This document shows positions 22,390 through 34,539 of a DNA stretch of 64,000 nt, piece by piece (position 1 is the first letter of the stretch; the number at the start of each line of letters is the position of its first letter). The DNA is taken from assembly GCA_050084985.1 (NCBI GenBank), contig JBITNC010000001.1:119722001-119786000 (forward strand), in the 5' to 3' direction. The translations under genes were made by a program, and so were the position numbers. The notes under the pieces were generated by a model. That model searched no databases, was not told where the DNA came from, and was given only the letters and a program-made list of their open reading frames with translations. This stretch comes from Nageia nagi (taxonomy: Eukaryota; Pinophyta).

Positions 22390-24809
22390 TATGCCCTAAT
22401 TTGAATATATTTTGATGCTTTTAAGATAAAATAAAATGAAAACATGAATTCAAAGTATAATAAGAAAAGTAAGAATATACTTCCTAAAAAATTATGACAT
22501 GGTGATAGCTTCAGATACCCTGATTCTTGCTTATGTTATGCCCCCTCGTTGACTTAATTATGACATGATGGACCTCTCTTCATAGGATCAATCCAATGAA
22601 AAGAAAAAGGTACCTAAAAATAGCTTCTACAAGAAATATTTTGTGTAATATATCTTATATATAAACATTAAACATCATGATATGGAAAGGGTGATAAGAA
22701 AGCAAACTTGTCCTTAATGACTTACCCACCAAGATGATATGAAGATGATAAATAGTTTAGATTGATCAGCTTAGTTTCCCAAGCCACCATGTTAACAAGG
22801 ATTTTGATAATAATAGCCCTTCCTTACAAAGGTACCAAATTATAAGATTGACCCTTCCTTAAAAAGGTGTTAAAGGATAAGAATGATCAGTTTGGTTTCC
22901 CAAGCCATCATGTTTCCATGGATTTGCTGATTAAAGTGCCCCTTCCTTACAAATGAGGCCAATTATATGAGTGATCAACTTAGTATCCCAAGTCACCATG
23001 TTTCCAAGGATTTACTAATAAGAGTACCCCTTCCTTAGAAAGGATGCCAATGATATGAGTGACCAACTTGGTCTCCCAAGTCATCATATTGCTAAGAGTT
23101 TGCTAATAAGAGTGCCCCTTCCTTACAAAGGAGGCTAATGTTAAGCCATAATATAATATGAAAATATTTTTATCATATGATAAGCATAAATTGAAGAATG
23201 ATAAACTAGATTTTGATAAGAAAATGTTAAGGAAAGCATGATAAGTGCGAAAAGCAGTATATATATTGGACCAATAGTATGCAATTTTTTAACCTAATAT
23301 GTACTGATAAATAATAATGTTCATTGATAAGTAATATATAAGATATGAAATCAAGCACTAGATAAGAAATTTTATTGATATTGCATTTAACTAAAATATT
23401 TTAATAATCAATACTGATAAGCATAATAATTATATGCATTTTATGACATTAAAAATAGGAAAATAACATTTTTAAAATCCATTGACAATTTTTGAAATAT
23501 GATAAGCTATGCAAGATGAGGTTTTGGTTTGTTTTTGATAAATTATGACACATAAATGAAATGAAAAAATCATTTTTCCATGTTTAATTACATGAATGAA
23601 GTACAAAAAAGAAAATATAGTTTAAATTATCATTATAACCTAGCAGTAGCACTAGGAATGTGGTGTTGTCATCAAGTTAATAAGACATTTTTCAATTGAT
23701 GCTTATCATATGAACAAAATTATCATAAGGGATATCCATGATATGAAAAAGAGAAATAATTTTCAAAATCATATTAGGTAAAACAAAATTTAATTATCTT
23801 TTCATTTCAATTTTGACCAAGGTGCCCTAAAGGGGATTTTTAGATAAATTACTCTTTATTGCAGAGAATGAAAAATAATTTTACTACATGCACAAAAATA
23901 ATGTAATGTGGGCATAAAATTTGACAAGAAGTAGGGATATGATCTCAGCAACAACACTGGAATGGAGCATCATCACATAGATAAGTCATAGAAGCATGTC
24001 AAGTAGAAGAACAGAGATGAGCAAGTGACTAGTTGATGATAAAATAGGTCTCATTTAGGTAAATTGGAAAGATTCAGTAGTGAATTTGAAAAAGGGATTC
24101 CTAATTTAGCTATAAATAGGAAGAATTGGGTTTTATTTGTGCATTCCCAATTTGGCTATTAGATCTTTGGTATGTAAGGTTCTAGTTATCATACTCAGCT
24201 TGTAGAGGGATAGCAGTGTACAATAGACTTGGCTATTGCATTGATTGGTGATATAGCTCATTGGAGAACTTCTCAATATGGAAATAAATTGTTATTTGTT
24301 CTTTATTTCTTAAGGGACATCAAGTACTAAAATTTCTCTTAAATTATTAGTTTATGCAATATTTAGGAGGTTTTTGATAGTTCACTTTTTTAAATTAGTC
24401 TAGCTTTTACTAAATTTAAACAAACAAATTGAAACATAGGGGTAAAAATATAGGGCTAGGTTTTTATATGCATGGAGAGAAACATGATAGGTTTTTATTG
24501 TACAATCTAAGTTAAGACTAATGGGTATCTAAAATTTTTATAAAATGGGAGATGAAATGGGGTGGTGCTTCTAGGATCCTAGCATCACCATTAAGATTAT
24601 TTTTATAGGAAGTAGCAAAATGACACCTACATGGGCTTAACAAACATGCATACACTCACAATTTACAAAAACTATACAAAAAAAATTGAAAAACAACATG
24701 AAAAGCATATAATTTTAGTTTTTTCAATTTTTTAAGTGTGAACATTTTGCATTTTTGTTATATTTAATGTTATTAATACACTTCATGTTTGACTTGGATG
24801 CAAGATTAG
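22390..24809. other. Element C interior without recognised gene
   Basis: About 2.4 kb with stops in all frames. It holds the 88-bp tandem repeat (22764-23145), a stretch rich in the word GATAAG (23160-23560), and two related modules near 23570-23700 and 23860-24000 (ATGAAGTAC, AGCAGTAGCACTAGGAATG / AGCAACAACACTGGAATGG) that resemble modules at 26930 and 27220 on the other side of the PMD pseudogene. No coding claim is made. Confidence 0.5.
22764..23145. repeat. Tandem repeat, about 88-bp unit, four copies
   Basis: Units begin with GATCAGCTTAGTTTCCCAAG or close variants at 22764, 22885, 22973 and 23061. Each ends with GTGCCCCTTCCTTACAAAGGAGGC-like sequence. The last three are spaced 88, 88 and about 84 bases; the first is about 121 bases because of an extra partial unit (GACCCTTCCTTAAAAAGG). 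Confidence 0.9.
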
Positions 24810-26520
24810 GCTTACCTCATGCGATCTGAGCCATGGAGTCTAGCTATGTACATGGTTGAATACTTTGTTCTAAAATCATATGAGAGGGAATGGCTAGATC
24901 CATTTGGGCTCAACCATTTGAGGGGGATCATGCACATCCCAAATGATAAGTACTTTATGAATTCCCTTATAAAGCATTGATGTGATAATGCCAACATGTT
25001 CCACTTGGTGAAGGATGAGATGGCCATCATCCTTACTAATATCCATCACATTTTATGGGTACCCATGAAGGGTACACTGATACAATGAGTGATATTGACT
25101 ATGGATAATATGGAAGATTAGTACTATTGGTTGATAAGGGTGAGGCACTATAAATAGTAGAAGAAGAGTGTACCCCTTCATGACACATTTTACATGCCCT
25201 TAGAGGAGCTTGATTTTATAATATATTTTAGAATATATGTATTCATTCTTATTGACATGATCTTGTATAGTGATAAGAACCATGAGTGCTTTCATACTGG
25301 ATTCATTTCCATAATGCAAGAGATATGCCTTCATGAGGAGAGATATGCATGGGCACACTATATTTTTTCTATGTTATATAGGGATCCTCACAATTTTATG
25401 TCTATGAATAAGGGAGGCAATATTATTTCACATTTTTTTATTCTTCATACTTAGGCATATGAGCATATCATTATGTCTCATACCTATCTTCCTATGATGA
25501 TGCGAGAAAACATGCCCCACTAGTTTTGGTGGAAAATAGTGCAACAAGTGGGTATGAGTCAAGGAGTTGAGTAGTATCAAATACTACTAGACCTTTTGGA
25601 TGATACAAAATTATATTAGGATCCATATTTTGCTATTTGGGATGAGTCAAATGATGATCCATCATGGAGCATGACTCCATACCATATCTAGGATCATAAA
25701 GAAGTTACTAAGTACTATCATCTAGATCGATTATTGAGATAGTTTAGCATGAATCAAGATGTACCTATGCTAAGGATGTGGCCTAATATGGCCAGATAGT
25801 ATCACTATTGAGTGATTCCACCAAGGCTCATGGTTGTACCAATATGGAGTGTGGAGTGGATTGCATCAGAGGACCATGTACCTAGGGTTCCTACACTTCT
25901 TCATTAGCATACTCCAAAGTGCCTATGATGGTGGGACATAGTGAGGCACATCCCATTAGGCCTCAAGGATGAGGAGGGTGATGATAAATAAGGAAAGGAG
26001 AATGATGGGGAGGATGAGGTGGATGAGTAGGAGACATAGATGGTAGGAGAGGAACCATGGATGTGGGTGATGCTCCACCACCTACTCAACCAATAGACCC
26101 ATATGCACCATCCTCATTGAGAGTTGTAGCTCCTTCAATAGATACTTCATGTATACCTAGACTCTATAAATTTGGTTACTTCCTATTTTCTTAAAGGGAA
26201 AAATTGATAACAAACTTCTTATGACACAAGCTAGATACTCATATAGTATTGCTACAAGCATAGGTGGTAAGCCTACAATTGTAGTTGAGGGCTCGATATG
26301 ATCAAATTAGTGTCCTTTAGCTACAAATTGAGGTACTACAAGTGCTACCACATGTGATGTAGCACCAAGAGTGGAAGAGGATTTAGGACTTGATCACATT
26401 AAAGTACAATCAACTCCTTTAGTTTGGAAAGATATTAGTTGCTTTATCTACCATCCAATCGAGGTCTAGGTCTAGGAGTAGAACCCTAAATCCATATATA
26501 GGTCAGAGTTCCCATGGGGA
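24810..26520 (+). pseudogene. Plant mobile domain (PMD, aminotransferase-like family) pseudogene
   Basis: The plus strand reads YFVLKSYEREWLDPFGLNHL, IPNDKYFMNSLI, then NANMFHLVKDEMAIILTNIH, HILWVPMKGTL. This is the 'FH-LP-GE-TITL-DV--LLGLPVDG' core of the plant mobile domain seen in MAIL1/MAIN-like proteins and in transposons. Then follow EELDFIIYFRIYVFILIDMI (25203-25265), a frame to 25454 and further segments: WDESNDDPSWSMTPYHI (25640s), FSMNQDVPMLRMWP (25745s) and an acidic region near 25960-26030. The tail 26440-26510 gives an SRSRSR-like stretch. There are at least eight stops. It runs antisense to gag and LTRs of element C. The role of transposon-borne PMDs is not settled. Confidence 0.65.
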
Positions 26521-26604
26521 GAACTAGTTTGGTGTATCAATGACATATTTTTTTACATATTTTATATGTAAATATGTTTTATTACCTATGGATATGTGAT
26601 ATAT

Positions 26605-26639
26605 TTATTATTGTTGTTGTTGTTGTTGTTTTTGTTGTT
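26605..26639. repeat. (TTG)n microsatellite
   Basis: TTATTATTG followed by repeated TTG units and TTTTTGTTG. Confidence 0.9.
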
Positions 26640-27290
26640 ATACATGTGCATTTGGTTATGTTGTGACATGATCTATTTTGTATTTGCTTTTTGATTGATT
26701 AGAATTGTGTTTGAATTTGAACAAGTACATTTTAATTTTTAGGAAAATAAAATAAAATATAACAAAGATAAGCTTACAATGGATAAACATGTAAATTTGA
26801 AATTTAAACCACACATTTAAAAAAGATAAGCATACAATGATCAAATACATGACAACAAGTTGTATACCTAATGATTTCATTAAACATAATCATATAGAAA
26901 ATAAGAAAAAGATAAATAGTCACATCAAAATTGAATATAATGGAGTAGCAGCATTGGAATATAACAACAATGCTCAGATAAGAAGTTGAAAGGGGTGCAA
27001 CAAGAAGATGCATACACAATACATGGCCTACTTAATGAGAAAAGAGTCCTAAAATTTAATGAATGAAAAGAGAAATATATTTTATAGACTAGTATCCAAT
27101 TAGTCAAATTTGCTACATATTTTCCAAAAAAAATATGGAAAAGGATAAATAGATACATATTTTTGCAATGAAGTACATACACTGAAAATGTGAAATTAAA
27201 AATTTGACTAAATATTGTTATGAATGGAGCAGTAGCATTGGGTTCCAACACTATTGCCCAATTATAGGAATAAAAAAATACTTAATTTAA
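26640..27290. repeat. Two diverged copies of a roughly 285-bp module
   Basis: AATGGAGTAGCAGCATTGGA (26939) and AATGGAGCAGTAGCATTGGG (27223) lie about 284 bases apart, each preceded by a similar run (GATAAATAG near 26911 and 27145; AAAATTGAATAT / AAAATTTGACTA). Overlapping minus-strand frames at 26656-27251 are low-complexity and not convincing as a gene. Confidence 0.55.
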
Positions 27291-29640
27291 TATGAAACAT
27301 TGCAAAATTAGACTAAATAATGAAAAAAAATGTATAAACAAAAAACATGATAAAAAAATTTACGAAATAGCCCAAACACCATCACATCAAGGACCATACC
27401 TGGTCTTAGTAGTTTTTGAGGTTGTTGTTGTGGTTTTGGTTGTAAGATACTCATATTGTTGGTCTATAACTTCTAATCATCATCAAGTTCCACTTTCTTG
27501 AATTGTGGAAATGGATTATTGAATATCATCAACCTTTGATTTTAAGGATGTACCCAACTATCCTGTATTAGTTTAAACTTATGCTGCTACAAAACCTCAT
27601 CTAAAAATTCATGGTAAAATTTAAATTTACCTTTATTATGTAAATATTGGATGATATTTATGATATAGAAACACTCTTTTATGGTAGGAACAACTCTCTT
27701 ATGGAAATTACAAAAGAGGTGTGATTGATAGCCCTAAGCTTTAATATGGGGTGGCTATTTCATTGGCAATTAACAAACCAAATTCATTGATACTAAGGAA
27801 TCCAAGACTTCATTAATATTATTGTGTAAATTGGAATACTTTATACATGAAATTTTAGGTTTTCAAACTTATATATCATCATGGATGGCATGAGCTATCA
27901 TTTTGAATTTAGGATCATGGTGATGGGTCTTTCTAGGTTTTTCAAGAGAAACATAGGTTTGGATTTAAGTTAGCTTCATGTGCGATAAGGGTTAAATAAA
28001 GGATTTATGATGGGCATATTTACTAATTATTTAATCTATTATTTTTTCATATGGGTAATCCTAAAATTTTGAAAAATCACACCTATAATATGGTAACAAG
28101 GCTCGAAAAAGGACATGCTTCTTTTCTTAGGTAGGGATTTGTACTTGGTTGGTTACTTTGGAACACTCAATAATGAACTCACTATCAAGTTGACCTTGTT
28201 TCTATTTTATGTTATACATGTATAAAGAATATGGTTTTGGTGTTAAGAACAATTTATATCGATCCAATAAATATTTAACAACATCATCAAAACATGTAAT
28301 ACTTTCATTAGGCAGATTAGTAAACCATAAGAATGATTCATATTTTAAGCTAAGAGGAAACATTTTAGCCAACAAGTCATCATTATTTTCAAATGAAATA
28401 AACTATAATTTATGCCTTTGTAATTAACTCCATTATCATTGTTTTTCATACCTTCTTTGGTGGATGCAATGAAAAAAAGGGGTTGTTACTACCTCTTGGA
28501 ACTGCAGGTGCAAACATGATGATGCATGCCATGATGGAATCCTTTTTTTCTTTAACAATAGTAGTTCTTTCAATGCATCATTTGGAGCTGAAATTGCTAA
28601 TGGTATACTAAAATTTGTATGTTTTTCCTTTTCTAAACTTATAAATAAATCAAAATAATAAACTTTTTCCTATTCTAAAGTTCTTACCAAATTATTGACC
28701 AACTGCATTTGATATTCTAGTTCAACAACTTTGTATTCCAAGTTAAGATTAAAAAAATTTAATTCTCTCTTTAATATATCAAAATTTGCATCTAACCAAC
28801 TTGGTCTCCATAACATGCTAAATTTTATTACTATAAAAAGTTCTTCCATCCATGATTTAGGGATGGGTGGCCTTTGGGGTTCATTTTTTGAGATATCAAC
28901 TAGGTCTTCTTTGTCAATGTTATCTTCAAAATATTCAATATAGTTGATAGGTACCTATGGAATGGAAACCCTAGGATTAGGAAAGGATTAGATAGGATTC
29001 TATTTAGGCAACAGAGAAATGGTTTTATGTTCAGCGTCATCACTAGGGTTATGTTTAGTACCAATGGCTTGGTTTGGAATCTAGGATTCAAGAACAGCAT
29101 TAGGGATGGGAAAATATATTAGAGGAACATGGGAAGGTTCAAAATACTTGTAATCCTATCGATAGGGGTTAGTTTCATATCATGTTCAATTTTTTGGATC
29201 ATCTTCCTCTATTTAGTATATTAGGCATCATAATCTAGGGTATAACCTAGGAGGTTCTTAATTTCAATATCAACTTCTTTCAAAGTTTGGACAAGAAGGG
29301 GAAGATATTCTTTCAAACTAATATTTTTTTAAAATTATGTAATAGAAAAAATTTTGGTGAGTACCTCTAAGGAATTGGATGGAATCTCACCAAGATTTTA
29401 TTGATTACTTTATTCTTCTTTCTAGGCTACATGGCTACAATCTTCCAAAGAACTATCATATTCATCACGTAAATGCAATCTTTGTACTCTTTCACTTTGT
29501 CTTCTAGGTACATTGGCATCATTCTTATGTGCTCTAGTCTTATTTATTTATACAATAGGATATTTATAATTTTCATGATCTATATCAATGGGTGTATCCA
29601 TTTCTAAAATACTTGAAATGAGAGATTAGTCCTATCTAAA
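27291..29640 (-). pseudogene. Ty3/gypsy gag remnant of element C
   Basis: The minus strand near 28400-28225 reads NDDLLAKMFPLSLKYESFLW, FTNLPNESITCFDDVVKYLL then DRY, the Retrotrans_gag core ('LAKMF-LSL-A-WF-LP-SI-W-L-F--RF'). Upstream (29600-28700) is a basic/acidic N-terminal region (RRQSERVQRLHLRDEYDSS; KIEHDMKLTPIDR). Downstream a Gln/Thr-rich C-terminal segment lies near 27480-27410. No zinc knuckle was made out. Many stops. The plus-strand frames in 27292-28943 are shadows. Confidence 0.6.
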
Positions 29641-29691
29641 ACCCTAAGGTTTCGATAAAACTTGTGAAAAATAATGTGATATATCAAAAAA

Positions 29692-29707
29692 CAAGTCATG
29701 TTCACCA
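29692..29707 (-). promoter_or_regulatory. Primer-binding site candidate of element C
   Basis: On the minus strand TGGTGAACATGACTTG begins 2 bases beyond the LTR end. TGG start and position fit a tRNA 3'-end complement. The tRNA species was not identified. Confidence 0.5.
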
Positions 29708-29709
29708 TT

Positions 29710-30436
29710 TTTTATAATCAAAATAATAATTATTAAGGTTATTTATAGAATAATTAAATTCTCTAATTAACTATGAATAATAGGAAATTGATGACATGAA
29801 ATATGATAATAACCTACTTTACCTTGACCTATCAAAATTGGATTAACAGAAGATACAAACTTGTACTTTACCTTTGATGGTGAATGGAGGCAAAATTTGA
29901 TCAAAAAAGGATGAACAATGATCTTGCCCAAAATACAGAGCCACCAATCCAACCTCATCCAATCAACAACACCAAAAACCCAATGATAGTTCCTAATTAC
30001 CATTTCATCATGCCTTGCCCTTTTGCTCGATGTCATCATCCTACATATATGTACTGAATCTCAACTATGAAGGGATGAAAGATTCCATGAATGTAGATCT
30101 CATAGTATAACAAAATTCATATATGATATATTATGTTAAGGAAACACCAATAAATATTTACACAAGTATATTACCACCTATCAAGGATTCAAGATTATTT
30201 CATGCCATGTCGTATCATTGATCATACATAACCCCTCCACATTTAAAGGCAACAGGTCTAGTGTTAAGGCTCCTCCTTAGGCTTATTGTGATGCTAATCT
30301 GACATGTTACCATAAAATATAAAGGTAGATGAGAGTGCACATGGAAAAGAGAATTTATTTAATAAATTAAATAAATCATTTCAAATATTTAAAAAGGTAT
30401 TTTAATTAAATCAAAATTTATTTCTAGGCATTAACA
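29710..30436 (-). repeat. 5' LTR of element C
   Basis: It matches 21663-22389 and, reversed, the orphan LTR 9797-10523. It ends TTCTAGGCATTAACA at 30436, followed by AAAGG. The open frame 29767-30039 on the minus strand lies inside the LTR and is not a gene. Confidence 0.85.
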
Positions 30437-30550
30437 AAAGGTTTTAGAGTTTGGTTTTATACTTGATAATTGCATTTGCTTATCATTCAAATCCATGAAA
30501 CTATGTTAGTATCATGCATATGCATCTTATTAATATGCATTTCTATTATA
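30437..30550 (-). pseudogene. PPR remnant beyond element C
   Basis: AAAAGGTTTTAGAGTTTGG and CATTTGCTTATCATTCAAATCC continue the minus-strand PPR module (compare 21160-21220). It is soon lost near the TATGCATCTTATTAATATGC stretch. Confidence 0.65.
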
Positions 30551-30793
30551 AATTACCTATATGTATATATTGATTTTGTATTTATGAATAGGATTGCATA
30601 AATAGATATCACTTTACATGTCAAATTGGTGCCCCTTCCTCAAGGGACTTTTTCCTTGGTTATTAAATTGGTAATTAATAGGATGTTATATATTTTTCTA
30701 TTCCTTAGGATATATGAGCATCACTTTGAAACTCTTTTTAATATAGTTAGTTTTGTGATATGAAGTAATGAGACATGTATAACTCCTTATCTT
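30551..30793. other. No feature seen
   Basis: AT-rich sequence between the PPR remnant and the LTR of element E; no frame or repeat is recognised. Confidence 0.5.
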
Positions 30794-31802
30794 TGTAAAC
30801 ATATAAATGTAACCTTATTAGCAAACAAGTATGAACAATATTTATTTAATTTAAATATTAGTTCTATTACAATGTATATGATATATATTGCACTCTCTAG
30901 TGTGATGGAGTACAATAAATAACCCAAAGGTTTTTAATATAAGTTGTACTATAAATATGCAATAATCCAAAGTGGATGTCTTATCTATAATAATGCTCTT
31001 TCCTACAAGAGTAAGATTTGCACATAAAATCACAATAATAAATTAGTGCATACCTATAAATAAATTACCCAATAAGCACAATAGTTATCCATGTTAAGCT
31101 GTATTACCATATCATAACAATAACACTAGCATGCACCTTCACAAATTCAAGATATGGAGCAAAAACCAAAGAGGAGAAGAAGAGAAGATATCGCTAAAAT
31201 GACAAAAAGTATATTTTTATGTGACCTAGCTAGCATAATAGGGTTTCTTTAAGGTTTGCATGCTTTTAGGATTTCTATTTGGTAATTTTGGTTAGAAGCA
31301 TAAGTTGCTAATTAGATATTAGGTGAGTTTTAATTTCTTTTCTTGTTGTTAGCTAGGATTATTAGATATGTTTCTATTTTGATTAATTATGTGATTGAGT
31401 AGGAATTACATGATTAGCATTGTAATTAGGATCATAATGATTTAATCAACTTTCTAAAAATGAATCCCACTTGATATTTTAATTGATAATATTAATTAGT
31501 AAACATTCCTAATTGTAAATGTTAATAACATAAGGAATGGTAGTAATTTAATTTGATGGTATTCTGAGTAAATTAAGTATAAATTAATGTCACATTAACA
31601 TATTAATGCCAAGGCACATTAATAATTCATCATCACACAAATGAACATTAATTATAATATGATATCATGTAATTTAATTATCCAAGCATTCATCTTTATA
31701 TCTAGAAATATAAGTCTATAATGTGATATTATACAAATAAGCATTAATGAACAAGGCATATTATACTTGAATTTAACAACTCGGCCTAGACTTGTTACCT
31801 AC

Positions 31803-31835
<33 letters not shown>

Positions 31836-31958
31836 CCTAAGTATTATTGGTTTAAACTTTATTAAGTTAACCATTTATTTAGGCAAAACATACAATAATG
31901 CAACAAACATATAGCAACCTAAAATGTTAGGAAAAGGTGCCAATTTTAGGTGTCTACC
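30794..31958 (-). repeat. Left LTR of element E (uninterrupted copy)
   Basis: About 1,165 bases, TGTAAACA to TGTCTACC. It contains AATAAGCACAATAG at 31071, the empty-site equivalent of the copia B insertion point, and TTCTTTTCTTGTTGTTAGC near 31333-31351, the equivalent of the LINE-2 insertion region. An ATT microsatellite is at 31804-31834. The open frame 30851-31033 is inside the LTR. Confidence 0.8.
31804..31834. repeat. (ATT)n microsatellite
   Basis: Ten or so ATT units inside the LTR of element E. The other LTR copy has shorter runs at the same place (53934-53981). Confidence 0.95.
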
Positions 31959-34349
31959 TTTTTACTAAAGTGTGAAGGGTTTGACTCTTACTTATCGAAG
32001 ACACTTAAGAGTGGCTTCCTAAAAAGGAATCTAAAGGTAGTACCCACTTAATGTGTTCATAGGTGGGGTTCATGGTGATAGGCTTACTATATACCAATAA
32101 GGATGGTTTGGATAAATCAAGACATGATTCAATCAAAAATAAATCACAACAATCAACACAATTTCTAAGATATTTTGTTATCTTGTGTTTAGTATTGGAT
32201 ATAGTAAAGAAATAGTGTATATAAAACCTACATGGTAATTTTATTTAGTGCATTGTGATTATCTTATTTTTCCATTTTCACCATTTCAAATTTAATTTTA
32301 TGTAGTGAAATAAATTTTAGCCTTTTTAATCTTCCTAGAAGTTTTTACTAGTCAAGCATTTAATAAATGTAGGGTAGTAAGCTATAGGCTAAGGATTTTT
32401 TTCAACTTGTTGGCTTCCTATGGCTTTGTGGCTTGGTTATATATGATTAACTTATTTTAATTCTACCTAAGGGAAGAATACCTTGGTAATCACCTCCAAG
32501 TATAGTTTGCTCTATGTCTCATGAACAATTAGAGCAATGGAGATTCTAAAAAAAGAGAATCAATGGTTGGGCATCACTTCCAACTCACTAATGTTCATTT
32601 TAAAATATATTATGATATGCATTTAACAAAAATAAAAGTGCATATGTATGCAAATTCTATCCCTCCCTTGAAATTCTATCCATTCATCATTGCAATTTTA
32701 GGTTAGCTAAACAAGCATGTCCTTCAAGCACTACAATTTTTGTGATTTATCATAAATCATACATATCCTTTATTAATCTTATATTAATATGAGAAAAAGT
32801 GAAAATAATGGTTTATTAATATGTTTAAGATTTATAGTATCCCTTAACCAATGATTTTCATTCTCTTTTTAGTGATAGTTCATTCTGAATTAAATATTGG
32901 TTCATTCACCCTTCTAATTATGGAAGTACTTGATATAGTTCTTTGACCTTTTTATATAAAGATTAAATATTGATTTAGTGAAAGTAAATTGCCTACTTAA
33001 CTAAACCTTTCTAATCACCTAATATCATCCTAATATGCAAAGGGAGAGCATACTTTGGAGTGGTAAGGTATATAAGTGATAAGTTTATCAATTCTCTTTG
33101 TATGAATTCTCATTCACCTTTTAATAATATATGCTACCTTGGAACCCATAGAAGTTCATTTCCCTTTTTAATAATTTTCCATTCAAAATTAAATATTTTT
33201 TTTACTAACCCCTTCTAATTGTGGAATTAATTTAGTGTGATTCTTTTACCACTTCCAATTATGGAAGTAACTTAATGAATTGTTTTCCAAATTAATATGA
33301 AAGTCCACTTCCTTGCTTAATGAAAAATTTATTTACTCCTTCTCCTAAGTTATTCCTTCCTCTTAAGTTCCTTTGGAGGGTGAGCATACTTTAACATAAG
33401 TAGGATCTCATTAATGAAAGTGTTTAATAAACTAAATTTATTAACCATTTGTTTATATGTGAATTTTATTTCTCTCTCTTGTAATTCCCTTTTTGGTCAC
33501 CTAAGATCACCCTAGAGTGCAAACGGAGAGCAAACATGGGATTTTACAAAAGTATTTAAATATGATCAAATAGTAGAAACAAATATTCTTTTCTAATAGT
33601 AAATAAAATCATGCAAGTTTATTTCTCTTAGATTTAATATGTTTTACTCCTAACATACATCATCCATTTCTAAACTTAATCACAACATTTGATCTTATAA
33701 AAATAAAAGTAACCATTACCTAAGCATCTATTCCCTCCAAGTATGATATTTTAACTAATCCATAAATGTAAGGTAATCCTAGGATGCAACAAATAATAAA
33801 CAATGTAAAATAGATCATAGAAAAGAGAAAAGGATTTAAATATCTGAATAGTGTCTCCAGTTCCCGCTCTGTAACTAATGATACATAGGATGTGTTCAAA
33901 ATAGGTTATAAAGTAAAGTTGGACTTACCAAAGAATGATTTAACAAAGAATAGTTAGTTACAAATTGGGAAGAGTTATTTCTAATAATAAATTATGAACT
34001 TGATAATTTGTAAAGAGATAATAAAAATTCCTTAAAACATGAAATATTATTTAAATCTTCAATTTGGCATTATACAAAAGAATATTAAATTGTTTCTTCA
34101 AAAACTTGACAATTTAACATTCGTAAAAGAAATAATTTTTTTTTAACTTATTTATTTATTAATATTTTATCACTCATATTTCTTCTTAACTTACTTTGAC
34201 TATGTTATTATATTTTGATCTAAATATTTAATTTATATGATTAATAACTTACCAATTTTGATTAGTATTAGATTTTTTCTAATTACTATTTTTTTAAATG
34301 AAGGAAGTTTTGATTTTTATTTTTTTTAGGTTTTTAATAAAAGGTTTAA
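31959..34349. other. Element E interior, no gene; loose repeats
   Basis: No coding match. Words recur irregularly between 32860 and 33560: CTTCTAATTATGGAAGTA (32908), CTTCTAATTGTGGAATTA (33213), CTTCCAATTATGGAAGTA (33251); and AAGGGAGAGCATACTTTGG (33038), GGAGGGTGAGCATACTTT (33374), AACGGAGAGCAAACATGGG (33521). This points to an old satellite-like or LTR-derived repeat. Confidence 0.5.
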
Positions 34350-34539
34350 AATAAAATAAAAAATGGATCCTAGGAGCTTGAACATCTTTCTTTCAATGGT
34401 TGGTGGTCCTGTAGCCCTCCCCAAGGTGAACCTAAGGGACATCTAACAAGAGGAGGTAGATGGAGTTTGGAATGGAAGATTAAACCATGAGTCTCTTTTT
34501 AGTAATCCTTATGACTCTCTCACATTTATAAATGATGCT

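Larger units (their letters stand above)
21663..30436 (-). mobile_element. Ty3/gypsy element C (minus) carrying an antisense PMD pseudogene
   Basis: Direct LTRs of about 727 bases lie at 21663-22389 and 29710-30436, with termini TGTTA/TAACA (one copy decayed). The flanks show a 5-bp duplication, AAACG left and AAAGG right, and PPR sequence continues on both sides. On the minus strand a primer-binding site TGGTGAACATGACTTG (from 29692-29707) and a polypurine-like AAATTAGGGCATA before the left LTR fix the orientation. Gag is present; I found no protease, RT or integrase, so it was probably non-autonomous or has lost pol. A plus-strand plant-mobile-domain pseudogene takes up part of the interior. 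Confidence 0.8.

Noticed and set aside
23160-23560. Many GATAAG words suggesting a regulatory cluster
   Set aside because: The spacing is irregular and the words fit the AT-rich composition; no promoter or gene is adjacent.
26656-27251. Three overlapping minus-strand open frames rich in Phe, Ile and Leu, looking like membrane proteins
   Set aside because: AT-rich DNA gives hydrophobic frames by chance; they overlap each other, have no family resemblance and lie in a duplicated repeat module.
30794-31958. Possible host gene or satellite because it recurs near 39.2, 50.1 and 53.5 kb
   Set aside because: TG/CA-type ends, a primer-site candidate next to one copy and co-linearity across insertions show it is an LTR.
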